DNA from: Pontederia crassipes
Taxonomy: Eukaryota; Streptophyta; Magnoliopsida; Commelinales; Pontederiaceae
Reading direction: 5' to 3'
Assembly (NCBI GenBank): GCA_030549335.1
Contig: CM060196.1
Location: 71,880,139-71,944,138 of the forward strand
DNA: 64,000 bases
Part shown: piece by piece, positions 47,983 through 59,371 of the stretch
Layout: each line of letters opens with the position of its first letter
How positions within the stretch are numbered: position 1 is the stretch's first letter
Program-made: the position numbers and the translations under genes
The notes under the pieces: generated by a model
Told to the model about the DNA's origin: nothing
The model's database searches: none
What the model saw: the letters and a program-made list of their open reading frames with translations, nothing else

Positions 47983-48649
47983 TGTCACGGGGCGTTTCCC
48001 GTGACACGAAGCGTGAAGCCTCGCGGCACCAGTGCCGCTCAACTTATAGCCCTCGGCCGCTCAGCGCCGAAAACATGGAACACATGCAGCCGCCCCGCAC
48101 TGCGTAATCTTGCGGAGTACCAAGTTATCCGCCCTTAGGGCATTTATCTTGTAAGGCCGTCCTTATGAATGTCCAAGTAGGTGACGTTCCCGTAGGGTAC
48201 GTCTTTTACATCTTCAATATATAACAAGACTCCTATACCTACGGTACACTGGGAGGAGTTCACTAGTGCCTTCCGAGGCCCAATTGTATGTTATGTTTCA
48301 TCATATTTAATACAAGTAAGCTTTCCTTTAATTCTAGTGTCATGGCCTTGAGCGTGGGGTGGCAACCCACATCGGTGTCCCTTCGTGGCGTCCCGTGGTC
48401 CCTTCGTCGCCCCTTCAGACTTTAAGCGCCCAAGCGCTTACGTTAGTGCCGCAACGCGCTAATGCCACGGTCTCGTGACGAGTAGTCCAACACTCTAGTC
48501 ATGTCCGTGATTGAATGCCTATAAGAGCGACTCTCGACAAAGTCGTCTCGACCATAAAACTTCCGCTGCAAACTCAAAACAGGCTTGGCTAGGCGCCTAT
48601 CCGCCTAATCGCCGCACGTGGTCTAGTGTCCGAGAATGACCCCGTGACA
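47983..48649 (+). repeat. 3' LTR of the 44.3-48.6 kb element
   Basis: Direct repeat of 44311-44977, preceded by the purine tract GGTGGGGGAGAA. It differs from the left LTR at about ten sites by eye. Confidence 0.95.
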
Positions 48650-48653
48650 CTCG

Positions 48654-49809
48654 TAGGGTCGAGGACGATGGGAGGGCTGTTGGCACTCGTGAGGACGGAA
48701 ATGATGGGAGCTACAGGCCGACGCTCGTGGGATCCATTTCTGACGCTGGCACCTTTTACCGTTTCATCTGATTCTATTCTCTTTGGGAATTTTTTTTATC
48801 AATGTGATTTTGACATAAATATATCTCGTATTCTATCACATGTTAAGTGCATGGGCTACAAATATTAAGTCAATTCATTGGTCAAGCTTTTACGGTAATC
48901 AAACATTAAGAATTGGAAAGAATCTAAAAAAAAATGTTCTCATTTGGTGCCGATGCAGTTTCTCTTAATTTTGTTTGGAAACTTAGTATGAAGGAGCACT
49001 CCTTGGAAAAAACGATTCTCTTATATCGCAATGTTTCTTTAATTTACCATGTTTCTTTTTATTAATTTTTAATCATTAAACCAGGAATCATTGTAACAGC
49101 CAAAAGAAAAAAAAAAGAATACGTGCTCATTTTCTCCTAATTAATAATTGCTTGCTTGAAAGATCATTGCATCCTTTTTGCCAAGATTATGACAACTCTG
49201 GCCACGTCACTTGTCACGGTGTTCCATGCTCCAATGCCATAATTATTGGTCTATGGTTCAATACGTACCGAGAAATTAAACAGGATAAAGAATCAAAGAC
49301 GTGCTGCTACTCATCGCCAAAATCATCTTGATTGATGAGAGGAAATGTTGGCATAGTAAGAATATGATTATAAGCTCTACTAACATAATATTAGCTGTGG
49401 AAGTTGGATATTTGAAGGAGATTGACAGAAAGATAAGACAGGATAAAAGAAGTGGAAGTGATAGAAAGGGAACGAGGGAAGAAATAATCAACTCCAATTT
49501 GGGAAAAAATATTTAGGCCTCCACTTAAATTTCCTGGCCGGAAAGGAAGCTAAATTTTAGCTTCTCCTCGATTATTTTCCTTTCGTATCAATCCAAACAA
49601 AGCTAATTTAAAATTGGATCAAAAATTAGTTAAAGAAGTTAATTAAAATAGGAACCAGTGATTAGATAAAGAAGTTAAATATTAAAGTACTCATTATCAA
49701 TTACACTAAATAGTTTAATACAAGAACAGGTAAATATAAAAATAAAGGGACACTTGAAATTTTATCTAGAACTCTCTTATTCTATGTGTTAAGGGTTGTT
49801 TGTCATAAT
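48654..49809. other. Intergenic DNA, no gene seen
   Basis: The first 110 bases continue the GC-rich block cut by the LTR element. The rest is AT-rich. Frames at 49276-49516 on both strands are short and without motifs. Confidence 0.5.
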
Positions 49810-49814
49810 CAAAC

Positions 49815-52026
49815 TGTAACGTCCCCAAATCGCACCTCGTCACGTGACAGAATACATTTTGGGAACATTACGGGTCATACTTACGTGTACCTCATGTTGA
49901 CCGAAAATAAGACTTTGACTGGTCAACTCAACATCGATAAAAGCGGAAGACTTAATCATCATTAAATAACAAAAAGAGTATGATATCTTAGTATGCGGAA
50001 GACTGATAAATAACTTCATGTGAGTCCAAAGGAAAGCAAAGAAAGCTAGTACATCAAATTAAAGGACTCAAGATACTCATGCGCAATCACCTACGAGCTC
50101 GATCTATCATCTTTGGCCACTTTCATCATTAAGATCTGATCATGCATTTAAGAACATGTAGGGGAGAAACTTTTCTATGAGTTTTACAATTCAGTATGAA
50201 AGTAAGATAGAAATAATCATAAGACCACGATACTAAACAAGATTCATAAGGACATCATCATCATCATCATATAGAAGGAAAATAGACATCATCATGATAT
50301 AAGTAAAAGATTCTTGCAACATTCCATATGGATAGAAGATCACTAAGATCATAAGAAATCAATAGATCATGATGTCATCTTCTTATGATCATAAGATCAA
50401 AAGATCGAGATAGATCATATAAATCATCATTAAGTGGCAAGCGCCGATTATCATGATTATGAGATCATCATCATATAAAGAATCAGGAGAAATCATCGTA
50501 TGAGCATAGATAATCATGAAATGAATCATCTTCTTTAGTTCATATTAATAATAGATCAAGATATCATGTAAAGGTCATCATAGAAGTGACATGAGCCACT
50601 AATCATCATGAAGAGATTTCATTATTAATATGCTTCATCTTCTTCATCATCTTATTATTCATCTTTAACTTATAGTGGGGTATATTTCAACCCACGGGGA
50701 GGTCTGCCTCAACCCGTCCATCATAAAAAGAGCTCTCCATTTAACATTTTTCATCTTTTATCTTGTAGCTTTTAATTTATCTTTATTAGGACATAAAGAT
50801 CATAATCAAGATTTGGTCATCATAGGAAATGATTAATAAATCATAATGATCAAGAGTCCTAATCATCATCGTCATCATTATATAAGACATAATCAGAGCT
50901 ACAAGATAGGATCATGGAGAGAAATCATATACACATAAACATCTTAATCATAATTATAAATAGATCAACATTGATGGATATGAATAGATGTCATCAATGA
51001 TATGATTAGATCTAAATCAATTCATTATAATAAGAGTCATAAGATCATAGTCATGTTGGACATCATTATAATAAAGGCATAATAACATAAGCATAATCAT
51101 GACTTAAATCAGAATTAACCACATGAATCAGGGGCCTAAACATCATAGAATCATCATAATTGGTATCGGGACCCGGGCCGAGTCAGGCAGAACCCAGGTC
51201 GAGTTCATCGGACATCATTCTCGAAAAAAGAAGATTAAATCCGAGCCGAGCTCGGGTCACACCCGGGCCGAGTCGAGTCATCGTCAAGTCGGGACAACCG
51301 TCGCGCCTGACTTCTTCATCGTGGGTGGAACTCGGGCCGGGTCATCATCAACCTGGGCCAGGTTCGTCCTGTTGCAAAGCTCGAAGAGCGCAGCAACTGC
51401 GGATCCGGGCTGAGTTCACAGAACTCGGTCCGAGTTTGGACCTGCTCGGGCCGGATTAAGGTCAACTTGGACCGAGTCCTCTTACGCAGAATCTACGCGA
51501 ACGCGCAGTGCGTGTTCTGATCATATTTTTCGGCGATGACCGGCATCAAACATCATCATACGACATAATACTATAACTATGGATTAACTAGAACATGCTT
51601 CAAGTCTAAAATCATGATTCTAGGAAGAATCTATCCTAATTCCATATCTTATTAGTTTCTGTCCAGAAATTAATATGCAGTCTTCTTCTTCTTCGTGTTC
51701 TTCCTCTTCTCCTTTATTCTAGTCGTTCCCCTCTGTTCAGGCTCGTCGTCCACATTCGTTAGTGTCCTAATTCTCCGGCTGGTCTCCTGTTGGGCGATAA
51801 CAGCCTGGCGTGGGAGAGGGAGAGAGAGATGCACGAAAATTAGGGCCGGCTTGTAGAGAAAAATAGAGTGGCTGATTTGTTTAATTTGTCCTCATATTTA
51901 TAGGGGGAGAATCAGAGTTATAGTTGGAAACAAACTCCTCCTCAAATCTGATCCAGATTTTATCTTTTTCCCTTTTTTTATTTTATTTCCTTTTCTTATT
52001 ATTCCAAATAAATCTCGGGCTTTACA
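49815..52026 (-). repeat. 3' LTR (left) of the Ty3/gypsy element
   Basis: 2212 bp. Rich in ATC/GAT words, with a GC-rich block of GGGCCGAGT-type words at 51165-51490. Relative to the other LTR it lacks about 69 bp after CCCGTCCATCAT (near 50724), consistent with a slip or deletion between CCATCAT repeats. Confidence 0.93.
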
Positions 52027-52101
52027 TCATAAACCCTTTAAAATAAAATTCATCCTCGAATTTAGTAGTTGGGTAGGAGCTTACTAACACGGAAGTTCTT
52101 A

Positions 52102-52255
52102 GGTCATTCATGTAAAGTCCATCATTCACTTAGAAAAGCATTTGTTCATTATCATTCCATCTTCATCATCTTAAGGACGGTCATTCATGTAAAGTCCATC
52201 ATTCACTTAGAAAAGCATTTGTTCATTATCATTCCATCTTCATCATCTTAAGGAC
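52102..52255. repeat. 77-bp tandem duplication inside the Ty3/gypsy element
   Basis: Two head-to-tail copies (52102-52178 and 52179-52255), each starting GGTCATTCATGTAAAGTCC and ending TCTTAAGGAC. The copies appear identical. Confidence 0.92.
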
Positions 52256-54179
52256 ATAGTCCTTCCGTTATCATATGCATTAGGACAATAGGTCTTTTTA
52301 CCATAATATAGCTTAGGGCAAAGATTCTTTCATCATATAACATTTTCCTTCATCTTTTCCTTCATCATATGGTTCATTTTTTTTTCATTATGTCCTTAGT
52401 GTAATTGGGAACTAAAATACACTCCAGTCAACACAATAACGTGTTGCTATCTAAATCATTCATATGCCAATTAAAGAATTGTCTCGTATGAGGTTGTAAA
52501 CTCTTCTTTACTTAGTTCATGATAATCCTCTTTTCATCTTGTATCTCCCTTAACCTAACATCCTAACTTTTGGTCACAAGGGACCAATTAAAACTTTTAG
52601 AAATAAAATCAACTTTCATGAGAAAAACTTGAGGATGTAATGACATGACATCATTTGAACATATTTCAATTTTCAATTAATTGATTGATATGGATCAAAC
52701 ACCTTCTTAATAGGAGGACCTTGGTTGTAGATACCTTTCATACAATCTTACTATTAGATTTAAAAATCTATCTACATCGGTCTTTCTTGGCATAAATTTT
52801 TTTTTATCATGCTTGAACTGTCTTCATCCTCTTTAAATCAATTCAACTTTCTTGATATGTTCATTTTGTCTATCTCAACTCTTTGACATTTAGAAACTTC
52901 TTTTCACTTACTTCATTCTTACATGTAGGTAAGCAGTATGGTATCCTATACAAGATCTCGAAGAAAATCTTGCAAATGACATCCTCCTCCTTGACATTAG
53001 AAGTCATCATAAACAATGACGTAGAATCGATAAGCATCGATGGTGGAAAATAAAATCTTATCTCATGATTAATTTCATAAAAGTAATCATCATACTCATG
53101 AGCATATGACATGATCATCGCCGATCTTAAGACTAAGGGTCATCATGGTAGCATATGATATGGTTGATTATACAACCATGGGACATCATGAGAGAATCAT
53201 GAAGATTGATTACCTTGGCATCAAAAGATACATCATCATCATAGGGATTATTCCTTTATTCTAGGATGGTCATCGTGTGGATCATTAAGATCAACAATGA
53301 CATAGCATAATATGGTGAGAGAAAGTTATCACAAATGTCATTAAAAATCATGTACATCGAATTACAAGATCGATGATCATCATAAAGTGTAACATAATCC
53401 ATCATCATTAGTAGTTTTTATCTTAATGGGCACAATTTATTATAAATCATGTAATCATTGTACATGATCATAAAGATCATTTTGATTAGCATTGACATCA
53501 TTAGATAGGACTGTTTTCCTAGGTAAGGTCATCTTTATAATTTTTTTTAACGTCATGCATCATCTTTTCATAAGATTTCTTATGCTCTACTTTTTTCCAT
53601 TGACATGCTAGGTACTTAGAACATACTTTTATATCTTCATGTTTCAGGTCATTGCTATTTGTTCATCCTTATACATCTGTGTACTTTCCAAGTGAATCGC
53701 AACCCAGACTTATGGTTACATCCTTATACTTCTTATACTTTTCAAATGGATCGTAACCCAGGCTTATAATATTTATCTAATACTTCTTCTAATAAAACTT
53801 ATTCCTTAATGGATCGCAACCTAGGCTTATGTTATTCGTCCAGTATTGCTCTTTTTAGGACTTCGTCATTTGGGTTCCACATGCTTAGTTCCTTTGTCAT
53901 TTCACATTGACGCAGTCTCATTGAAGCCTAATGAGCCTTCCTTCTTATGTTTGAATTCATGTGGAATAGAATTCATTACCATGGTGGTAATTTATGGGGA
54001 ACTCAGAATCTTTTAGAAACTTCATATAAGTAGTATTTCAGGATAATATTACAACCTCAAAATCCTTCCTGAATAATTGAGGATAATACCACACTCATTT
54101 GAGTTCCTACGTTAGTTGTTTCATCTTATACTTCTTCAATTGTATTTTTTTCCATGTAGATTTATGTACCAATCCACAT

Positions 54180-54480
54180 ATGTTCCTTATATTACTTCGG
54201 GGATAGTCTAAACACCACGTTCATAAGGTCCATATAAGTTTGAAGGTGTTCATTAGTACAGTGGCATCACTAAATTTACAGTGATTATGCATCGACATAA
54301 AAATTACCTTCATCATATCAGCAATCCGAAGCTATTGTTACTCACTTCATATGTTAACTTTGGAGAACATCCTGGCCTTAAATAGTCATCTATACATGGA
54401 AATAGATACTTATCTCTTGATGGTTTAATCAATCTTTAGATTCATAGAATCATCATTCTTCTTTACAAAAGAGGTGGAAC
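54180..54480 (-). pseudogene. Ty3/gypsy reverse transcriptase remnant
   Basis: Minus-strand frames, shifting between each other, still show FVKKNDDSMNLKID, DKYLFPCIDDYL and YMDLMNVVFR. These match the order of conserved words in plant Ty3 reverse transcriptases. The catalytic aspartate motif is not seen, and stops and frameshifts occur throughout. Assignment rests on these short matches. Confidence 0.6.
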
Positions 54481-55472
54481 ATATAGAAATGAGACCCTTG
54501 GTCTCATAAACCCCTTGTCTTAAGGTTACTAAATTTGCCTCGTTAGTTCATATGCCATAGGGCCTTTGAGATCAGAGTCATACTTGAAAGGAGGTCGGTG
54601 TGACACTCAACTTCTAGCTATAACTTTTAGTTCACTTGGGTATTGCTAACTATCTTCTTCTTCATGTATAATACTTATACATGTTAGGAGGAAAATAAAT
54701 TAACACTAGAACCTCGTCATAATCCTCCTAAGAATTTCTAATCGATGTGAAGAAAAGATCTTATCATTCATCTTCATTTGTACCACTAGGACATATTTTC
54801 TGGTATGAAATTATTTTCATATAGTCATCATCCTTAAAGGTAGCTTATGTCATCAATAGGCTCACTAAGAACATTGTCCATTATTGTGGATAGTGACATC
54901 ATCATATGATTTGACAAGATTGATAATGGAATCATGTCAATCATCATCTTTACCAAATCAATATAGATCAATAACTTTTACTATGACCTATGTTTGATGT
55001 GACCTTTTTTTTTGTAAACATCATCATGAAAGATTCATTCTTTGATAAAATGGTCAACGATATAAATGATGTCGCATATGAGATCAATAGTAGAGATTTG
55101 ATCAAATCATCATTGGATCATTACTTCATCATCTTAGTACGATGGACAATATGAAGTGTGACATGAGAAAGATATGATAAGATGATATGAAAGATAAATG
55201 TTATCATGTCAATTGTCACATCATGAAATCGTTTTATGTTCATACAATACATCATCATTGGCCATCATTATAGACATCGTAAAGATAAATATTGACCTAA
55301 CCAAGTATCATAAGTTAAGAGTTGCCATCTTAATCATTCAACTTATGAAAGAGGGACAAACTTACTTGACACGACTTCAGGTGGCGCGGTGACTGCTCGT
55401 GATATTTGCACATGGACCATACATCATACATTAGGACATGAGAATGCCCTAACTTTAGGTCTGATACCTAAC

Positions 55473-57734
55473 TGTAACGCCCCCAAATCGCACCTTGCCA
55501 CATGACAGAATACGCTTCGAGAACGCTATGGGTCATCCTTACGTGTACCTCATGTTGACCGAAAATAAGACTTTGACTGGTCAACTCATCATCGATAAAA
55601 GCGAATGACTTAATCATCATTAAATAATAAAAAGAGTATGACATCTTAGTATGCGGAAGACTGATAAAGAACTTCATGTGAGTCCAAAGAAAAGCTAGTA
55701 CATCAAACTAAAGGACTCAAGATACTCATGTGCAGCCACCTACGAGTTCGATCTGTCACCGTTGGCCACCTTCATTATTAAGATCTGGTCCTACATTTAA
55801 GAACATGTAGGAGAGAAACCTCCCTATGAGTTTTACAACTCAGTATGGAAGTAAGATAGAAATAATCATAAGATCATGATACTAGACAAGAATCATAAAG
55901 ACATCATCATCATCATCATATAGAAGGAAAATAGACATCATCATGATATACATAAAAGATTCTTGTAACATGCTATATGGATAAAAGATCACTAAGATAA
56001 TAAGAAATCAATAGATCATGATGTCATCTTCTTATGATCATAAGATCAAAAGATCGAGATAGATCATATAAATCATCATTAAGTGGCAAGCGCCAATTAT
56101 CATGATTATGAGGTCATCATCATATAAAAAATCAGGAGAAATCATCGTATGAGCATAGATAATCATGAAATGAATCATCTTCTTTAGTTCATATTAATAA
56201 TAGATCGAGATATCATGGAAAGGTCATCATAGAAATGACATGAGCCACTAATCATCATGAAGAGATTTCATTATTAATATGCTTCATCTTCTTCATCATC
56301 TTATTATTCATCTTTGACTTATAGTGGGATATATTTCAACCCACGGGGAGGCCTGCCTCAACCCGTCCATCATCATCATCATAACTAGCAAAGCCAGCCC
56401 ATAACTGACCGTAGTCAGCCCATAACTGGTCGTCACCAGTCCATCATAAAAAGAGCTCTCCATTTAACATTTTTCATCTTTTATCTTATAGCTTTTAATT
56501 TATCTTTATTAGGGCATAAGGATCATAATCAAGATTTGGTTATCATAGGAAAGGATTAATAAATCATAATGATCAAGAGTCCTAATCATCATCGTCATCA
56601 TTATATAAGACATAATCAGAGCTACAAGATAGGATCATGGAGAGAAATCAGATACACATAAACATCTTAATCATAATTATAAATAAATCAACATTGATGG
56701 ATATGAATAGGTGTCATCAACGATATGATTAGATCTAAATCAATTCATTATAATAAGAGTCCTAAGATCATAGTCATGTTGGACATCATTATAGTAAAGG
56801 CATAATAACATAAGCATAATCATGGCTTAAATCAAGATTAACCACATGAATCAGGGGCCTAAACATCATAGAATCATCATAATTGGTATCGGGACCCGGG
56901 CCGAGTCAGGAAGAACCCAGGCCGAGTTCATCAGACATCGTTCTCGGAAAAAGAAGATTAAATCCGAGTCGAGCTCGGGTCACACCCGGGCCGGGTCGAG
57001 TCATCATTAAGTCGCCATCGCGCCCGACTTCTTCATCGTGGGTGGAACTCGGGCCGGGTCATCATCAACCCGGGCAGGATTCATCTTGTTGCAAAGCTCG
57101 AAGAGCGCGGCAATGGCAGATCCGGACAGAGTTCATAGAACTTGGTCCGAGTTTGGACCTGCTCGGGCCGAATTAAGGTCAATCCGGACCGAGTCCTCTT
57201 ACTCAGAATCTGCGCGTACGCGCAGTGCGTGTTCTGATCATTTTTTCCGACGGTGAACGGCATCAAATATCATCACATTATAACTAGGGATTAACTAAAA
57301 CATGCTTCAAGTCTAAAATCATAATTCTAGGAAGAATCTACCCTAGTTCCATACCTTATTAGTTTCTATCCAGAAACTAATCTGTAGTCTTCTTCTTCGT
57401 GTTCTTCCTCTTCCTCTTCTTCTTTATTCCAGTCGTTCCCCTCTGTTCAGGCTCGTCGTCCACGTTCGTGGGTGTCCTAATTCCCCGGATGGTCTACTGT
57501 TGGGCGGTAGCAGCTTGGCGTGGGAGAGGGAGAGAGATGCACGAAAATTAGGGCCGGCTTGTGGAGAAAAATAGAGGAGCTGATTTGTTTAATTTGTCCT
57601 CATATTTATAAAGGGAGAATCAGAGTTATAGTTAAAAACAAACTCTTCCTCAAATCTGATCCAGATTTTATCTTTTCCTCTTTTTTATTTTTATTTCCTT
57701 TTCTTATTATTCCAAATAGATCTCGGGCGTTACA
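55473..57734 (-). repeat. 5' LTR (right) of the Ty3/gypsy element
   Basis: 2262 bp, closely similar to 49815-52026 with scattered substitutions and small indels. It holds a segment of about 69 bp near 56370-56440 (with CATAACTGACCGTAGTCAGC and a similar adjacent word) that the left LTR lacks. Confidence 0.93.
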
Positions 57735-57739
57735 CAAAC

Positions 57740-57949
57740 ACAGCCGAAGAGGGTCTAAAATTATTCTCCGAAACATATATATCAGAATTTGAAATAAAGA
57801 AATCTGCATGCATGAGTAAATATTTAAGATGTAATTAAAAGAAGTGAAAAAATAGGCACACATAAAAAATAGGTTTTGTTTTTTTAAATCTGATAAAAGA
57901 GTACGGGATCTTTAAAAAACAACCGAGAAGCTGTATTAAAATTAGAGCT

Positions 57950-57981
<32 letters not shown>

Positions 57982-59371
57982 AGTCCGGCCCAATCAATTG
58001 AACCGATGTCAAGTCATTAAAACATCCGTGATTGCCTGCGTTAACTCGGTCAAATCCGATCAAAATTCAAATTCAATCGGTCGATCCGACGAATTTGGAT
58101 AACCCGGTCAAGATGAAAAAATAATTAGGACAAATAAAATTATTTTTTTAATATGCATCTCCAGATTTTTTTTGTCATTTTTAATTGATTTATAATTATA
58201 TTTTTTTCATTTGGAAAAAAGGAATATGTGGGTCCAAAATAGGTCTATATATATATATATATATATATATATGGACTCATCCTTGATTGATAAATCAATG
58301 GTGATCCTTAATAAATATTTTTTTGAGTGAATTTAAAATAAATTTAAGTCCATCATTGATTTGTTAATCAATGATAATTCATATACGTGGATCCGTCTTG
58401 GGTCCACACAATCCTCAATCTCTTTTCATTTTTATGTAATAATATTTGGTTGATACCCACTTTATTATATTACTTAACTTATTATAATATATATTTTATT
58501 TTATTATATTTAAATTAAATTTAAATTTATTATCCATATTATAAGATGTAAAAAATATGAGAAAAAATTATTTTTTTATTAATTTATATTATTCTATTTG
58601 ACTCGATCCGATCAATTCTATTCCTGATTCGATCGTCAATTGAGTTTGAGCTATATATATATATATATATATATACAAACATAAATTAACATAATAGTTA
58701 TGTGATTATGTGTTAATAAAATTAATAATAGTTATAGTGATATTAAGATATGTAGCATGTGATTGGAGATAATTTATAAAATAAATTCCCATAGTACTTA
58801 TCATATATATATTTATATGACCCCCAAATAAAAACTATTCGAAAAAATCATAATAATATAAAATGATAGTGTTATTAGAAAAAAATTACCCAACACGTAC
58901 GTAACACTCTCATCCTTATTTATTACCATAAGAAAAGCATAAGTAAACAACACTTATTGGGAGAAAGATTGTGCTACACTTTCTCATATTACTTTTATTA
59001 TACTAGGAATCTTAGCAAGAATGAGGACTCATATTGAGAAAGACGACTCTGGCCCATGCAGTGGGGGACAACTTGTTCGAGAATCAAAACATATGTTTCG
59101 CATACTTTTATTCGTAGTTCACTTTCTTATGAATTTGTTATTGCAGGAAACGTTCTCTTATTTTCTCCTAATTACTTTTTTCGTGAAATTAAGTTGAAAA
59201 CCTGAAGCTTTGAAAGAGCCACCTGCGCCCGCGCACGCGAAACACGAACCGACTGCTTTCCGGATCCCAAAGTTGGGCGGGCATGTACGATTGCAATATA
59301 TCGAGGAATTCCATGCTCCAACTGCTGTTGTCCGTCCCATCCTGTGTTTCCGAATCCGGAAAGAGAAAGCC
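57740..59371. other. Intergenic DNA with microsatellites, upstream of the kinase gene
   Basis: AT microsatellites lie at 57950-57976, 58245-58272 and 58652-58675. GC-richer words (CCGGCCC, CGGTCAAATCC) at 57980-58100 and 58600-58640 resemble the ends of the 955-1746 MITE family and may mark a third copy, but borders are unclear. The last few hundred bases should hold the kinase promoter; no clear TATA box was identified. Confidence 0.45.
58227..58410. mobile_element. Short MITE, uninterrupted relative of 41319-42167
   Basis: The left end TGTGGGTCCAAAATAGG and the right end (reverse complement TGTGTGGACCCAAGACGG) form an inverted repeat. The interior CATCCTTGATTGATAAATC and AATGGTGATCCTTAATAAA are shared with the MITE at 41319. 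An AT microsatellite lies inside. Confidence 0.65.

Larger units (their letters stand above)
44311..48649 (+). mobile_element. Non-autonomous LTR retrotransposon, young, 667-bp LTRs
   Basis: Two 667-bp direct repeats (44311-44977 and 47983-48649) start TGTCACGGGG and end CCCCGTGACA. They enclose a 3.0-kb internal region. A primer-binding site TGGTATCAGAGC (tRNA-Met type) follows the left LTR at 44980, and a polypurine tract GGTGGGGGAGAA precedes the right LTR. CTCG flanks both sides (44307-44310 and 48650-48653), a 4-bp target duplication. The LTRs differ at about ten positions by eye, mostly C/T or G/A, so the insertion is fairly recent. The interior has no reverse transcriptase, integrase or protease frame, so enzymes must come from a partner element. 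The superfamily cannot be assigned firmly. Confidence 0.92.
49815..57734 (-). mobile_element. Ty3/gypsy LTR retrotransposon, decayed, minus strand
   Basis: Two long direct repeats (49815-52026 and 55473-57734) begin TGTAACG and end GGGC(T/G)TTACA. CAAAC flanks the whole element at 49810-49814 and 57735-57739, a perfect 5-bp target duplication. On the minus strand the right repeat is the 5' LTR: next to it, GGTATCAGACC resembles the tRNA-Met primer site. Next to the left repeat the minus strand reads TTCGAGGATGAATTTTATTT followed by a purine-rich AAAGGG, which is the end typical of plant Ty3/gypsy elements. The 3.4-kb interior has only broken traces of reverse transcriptase (about 54180-54480). 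It is dead but structurally complete at its ends. Confidence 0.92.

Noticed and set aside
59210-59371. Upstream in-frame ATG of the WAK gene
   Set aside because: It would add 54 charged and Pro-rich residues before the signal peptide. The ATG at 59372 leaves a normal secretory signal.
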